Assembly (NCBI RefSeq): GCF_945957345.1
Contig: NZ_CAMFKW010000020.1
Coordinates: 19,885-83,884 of the forward strand
Source: an uncultured Allobosea sp.
GTDB taxonomy: Bacteria; Pseudomonadota; Alphaproteobacteria; Rhizobiales; Beijerinckiaceae
Length of the DNA stretch: 64,000 nt
Direction: 5' to 3'
The translations under genes and the position numbers were made by a program. The notes under the pieces are model-generated. The model was not told the DNA's origin. It was given only the letters and a program-made list of their open reading frames with translations, and made no database searches. This document shows, piece by piece, positions 61,847 through 64,000 of the stretch. How positions within the stretch are numbered: the first letter of the stretch is position 1; each line of letters begins with the position of its first letter.

Positions 61847-63628
61847 TTGGGCAGGATTACCGCCACGCTTGCAGGATGCGCGCCGTCCGGCTCGAAGCCG
61901 ACCGCGCGACAGGCGCTGGTGCTCGGCCTGGCCCTTGTCGCCTCGCTGGTCGGCATCCGCGGCACGCAGGATGCCGCCGCCAATGGTGATACCCGCACCA
62001 TAACCATCCGGCACATGCACACGAAGGAAGAGACGACCGTTACCTTCAAGCGTGACGGCCGCTATAATTCGGCAGCGCTGGAAAAACTGAACTGGGCCCT
62101 GCGCGACTGGCGCACCGATGAGCCGACCCGCATGGACCCGCGGCTCTTCGACGTGATCTGGGAGGTCCAGCGCCAGCTCGGCTCCGAGCAGCCCTTCCAC
62201 GTCGTCTCCTCCTATCGCGCGCCCGGCACCAACGCGATGCTGCGCCGCCGCTCGCGCGCCGTCGCCAAGCACAGCCAGCACATGCTCGGGAAGGCGATGG
62301 ATTTCTATCTGCCTGACGTGCCGACCGCCCGCATCCGCGAGGTCGGCATGCGACTCCAGCGCGGCGGCGTCGGCTTCTATCCGAACGCGCATACCCCCTT
62401 CGTCCATCTCGATGTCGGCTCGGTCCGCTCCTGGCCGCGCATGACGCGCGACCAGCTCGTCCGGCTGTTCCCGGACCAGAAGACCGTGCATATCCCGGCC
62501 GATGGCCAGCCCCTCGCCGGCTATGACCTCGCCCGTGCCGAAATCCTCTCCGGCGGCGGCTCTGTCGCCGGCTATGCCGTGGCCGATGCCGATGAGGGCG
62601 CCGTCGCCTCCTCCGGCCGCAAGAGCCTGTGGGCGACGTTGTTCGGCGGCGACGACGAGGAAGCCGATGCCCGGCCGACGGCGCGGCGCGGTGCTCCTCG
62701 CCAGCAGCCCACCGTCATGGCCTATGCCGCTCCCAACACCGGCTATACGGGCAGCAACAGCAACGACGATGGCCGCTTCCTGATCCAGCCCATCCAGGAA
62801 TCCAGCACGAGCGCGATCACACGCGAGCGCTCGCAGCGTCTCGCGCCGCAACCAGCCACCGAAGCAGCGCCCGCGCCGACACCTGCTGCCGCAGCGCCGA
62901 CGCCTATAGCTCCGCCCCCGCAGATCGCCAGGGACACGCGCCCGTTGCTCGTCGACGTGCCCTTGCCGCTGGCACGGCCCCGCGGCCTGTCGATGCCTGC
63001 CGACGACGGCGCGCCCGTACAGGTCGCAGCCCTGCCTTCAGCCGGTGGCGCCCTCGCCTTCGCTCCGCAGCCGGACCAAAAGCTCGTCCTCGCCTCGCTG
63101 CCGCCGCGCCGCCCCGGCGAGGTCGCGAGCCCGAGCGAAATCGTGGTCGCCGGCCAGCCCACCAATGCCCCGCTGCCGCCGATCCGGCCGACCGCCCTCG
63201 CCGATGCGGCCATCGCCTCGCTGCGCGGCACGGGCACTCCCGAAACGCCGCTCGCCCAGGCGGCCGACGGGCGCCTCGTCACCGCCTCCCTGCCGCCGGT
63301 GCGGCCGCGTGAGGGCGGCGTCAGCTTCGCCACGGCGACCCAACGCTCCGTCCCGATTCCGGAAGAACCCGAGGACACCGCCGAGATGGATCGCGGCGGC
63401 CTGAACTCCCTGTTCGCAACCGTCTCGCGCACCGGCAGCACGCCCGGCAAGCCGGTCAATGTCGCAACGGCGCGTGCCAAGGCAGCCGGTCCGTCAGGCG
63501 CGCCGATCGCCGGCCCGAGCCCGGCTGCGGCGCTGGGCTTCAGCCATGCCGAACCGGTCGACGCCAAGCCCGGCACCTTCACCGGCCCGGCCGTTCGTCC
63601 TCTGCCGACGAATTTCGTCCAGAACTGA
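61847..63628 (+). CDS. DUF882 / M15-like zinc peptidase with a long Pro-rich tail
   Basis: A 593-residue exported protein. The start appears to be TTG at 61847; a hydrophobic stretch (ALVLGLALVASLVGIRG) acts as signal anchor. The DUF882 domain (about 50-200) has M15-type zinc residues His145, Asp152 and His187 in KHSQHMLGKAMDFYLP and HTPFVHLDVGS. The PFHVVSSYRAPGTN segment is typical. Such proteins resemble D,D-carboxypeptidases that trim peptidoglycan stem peptides. Residues about 220-593 are disordered and rich in Pro, Ala and Arg. It follows the L,D-transpeptidase gene as its own transcription unit. Confidence 0.88.
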   Translation: MGRITATLAGCAPSGSKPTARQALVLGLALVASLVGIRGTQDAAANGDTRTITIRHMHTKEETTVTFKRDGRYNSAALEKLNWALRDWRTDEPTRMDPRLFDVIWEVQRQLGSEQPFHVVSSYRAPGTNAMLRRRSRAVAKHSQHMLGKAMDFYLPDVPTARIREVGMRLQRGGVGFYPNAHTPFVHLDVGSVRSWPRMTRDQLVRLFPDQKTVHIPADGQPLAGYDLARAEILSGGGSVAGYAVADADEGAVASSGRKSLWATLFGGDDEEADARPTARRGAPRQQPTVMAYAAPNTGYTGSNSNDDGRFLIQPIQESSTSAITRERSQRLAPQPATEAAPAPTPAAAAPTPIAPPPQIARDTRPLLVDVPLPLARPRGLSMPADDGAPVQVAALPSAGGALAFAPQPDQKLVLASLPPRRPGEVASPSEIVVAGQPTNAPLPPIRPTALADAAIASLRGTGTPETPLAQAADGRLVTASLPPVRPREGGVSFATATQRSVPIPEEPEDTAEMDRGGLNSLFATVSRTGSTPGKPVNVATARAKAAGPSGAPIAGPSPAAALGFSHAEPVDAKPGTFTGPAVRPLPTNFVQN

Positions 63629-63631
63629 CAG

Positions 63632-63955
63632 TTACTCCCGGTCGATCGGCCAGGCCTTGAACAGGTCGAGGGCTTCGCAAGCGCGCGCTTGCTCGGCCAG
63701 GGCCGGCCAGCGCTCCTCCGGCACGAATTCCGGGATCACGAAGCGGCAGAAGCCCCAGGCGATGGCGGCGGCGATATCGCTCGGCAGCAATTCAGGCCCG
63801 GCCGTCAACTCGCCTTCCTTCGCCGCCGCATCGAGCAGGTCGAGCGCGACATGGAGCTGGGTAACGATGCGCTCCTGCCAGGGCGCGTAGCGCTGCGCCT
63901 CCGGGCGCTTGCGCTCGTACTCGATCGAGACCGCCTTGTCGGCGGCTGTCCGTCG
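63632..63955 (-). pseudogene. Glutathione S-transferase C-terminal fragment (truncated)
   Basis: The minus strand encodes about 107 residues that fit the helical C-terminal domain of a glutathione S-transferase (DKAVSIEYERKRPEAQRYAP, WQERIVTQLHVALDLLDAAA, LPSDIAAAIAWGFCRFVIPE, ending LFKAWPIDRE). The thioredoxin-fold N-terminal half is missing. An in-frame TGA at 63956-63958 stops the frame just before the homologous part begins. Sequence beyond it is less GC-rich and unlike a GST. An insertion probably removed the front of the gene. An assembly error cannot be ruled out. Confidence 0.65.
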
Positions 63956-63958
63956 TCA

Positions 63959-64000
63959 GATGATTTGAGACTGTTTCGGCGTCTCAGGAACGGAGGTTCT
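63959..64000. mobile_element. Possible end of an insertion sequence
   Basis: The last 42 bases (TGATTTGAGACTGTTTCGGC onward) have AT-richer composition and a short inverted repeat TGAGAC/GTCTCA. They interrupt the GST frame. This could be the terminal repeat of an insertion sequence that continues past the window. I do not recognise the family. Confidence 0.3.

Overview
The window is GC-rich alphaproteobacterial chromosome, most likely Hyphomicrobiales (Rhizobiales) and probably Bosea or a close relative. The evidence is the strong G/C third-position bias, the conserved order proB-proA-nadD-rsfS-rlmH-envC-like-ctpA-rppH, the group helicase/S4 protein/fdxA/carD, a complete C-P lyase cluster with phnF and the DUF1045 protein, and the palindromic intergenic repeats common in this order. 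The genus is inferred from memory of gene content, not from a search.

Layout. 1-1.7 kb: two divergent crotonase-family genes, one of them cut by the window edge. 1.8-9.3 kb: an alpha-2-macroglobulin/PbpC pair. 9.5-13.7 kb: an RND efflux operon (adaptor and permease) on the minus strand. 13.9-26.6 kb: the phosphonate region. It holds phnCDE1E2 behind a Pho box, phnF divergent from phnGHIJKLM and a 2H-phosphoesterase-like gene, then phnN on the minus strand and a hexapeptide transferase. 26.6-30.7 kb: a soluble globin-coupled chemoreceptor with an FNR/FixK-like site upstream, an ETF-beta-lysine-methyltransferase-like protein, a glycosyltransferase and an XRE-2TM regulator. 30.7-33.6 kb (minus): ECF sigma factor, anti-sigma factor and subtilase. 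34.6-43.3 kb: the proline/NAD/ribosome/cell-wall housekeeping cluster. 43.3-47.3 kb: a membrane protein, tRNA-Arg(CCT), an SNase-like protein, an M48 lipoprotein peptidase and a dienelactone hydrolase. 47.4-52.5 kb (minus): SUV3-like helicase, S4 protein, ferredoxin and CarD. 52.8-58 kb: a metal-type MerR regulator, arabinose-5-phosphate isomerase, an outer-membrane barrel protein and PepF. 58.1-63.6 kb: an NtrC-type response regulator, a YcbB-type L,D-transpeptidase and a DUF882 peptidase. The right edge has a truncated GST gene against foreign-looking sequence.

How the parts work together. The phosphonate genes form one import and catabolism system. A Pho box precedes the transporter, and two HutC-type operator sites lie between phnF and phnG, so two kinds of control are likely: phosphate starvation and PhnF repression. 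No phnP is present, and the 2H-fold DUF1045 protein is a candidate to fill that step. Many other genes serve the envelope: alpha-2-macroglobulin/PbpC, a degenerate LytM factor with CtpA, M48, L,D-transpeptidase and DUF882.

The strongest candidate for an undescribed system is the sigma/anti-sigma/subtilase operon. The periplasmic domain of the anti-sigma factor shows the same beta-alpha-beta-beta-alpha-beta pattern as the subtilase propeptide encoded next to it, which suggests the protease binds or senses the anti-sigma factor directly. Also notable are three copies of a cloverleaf-like repeat, a palindromic repeat translated in frame inside pbpC, and two genes (rsfS and the deacetylase) whose coding sequence extends upstream of any ATG, GTG or TTG.
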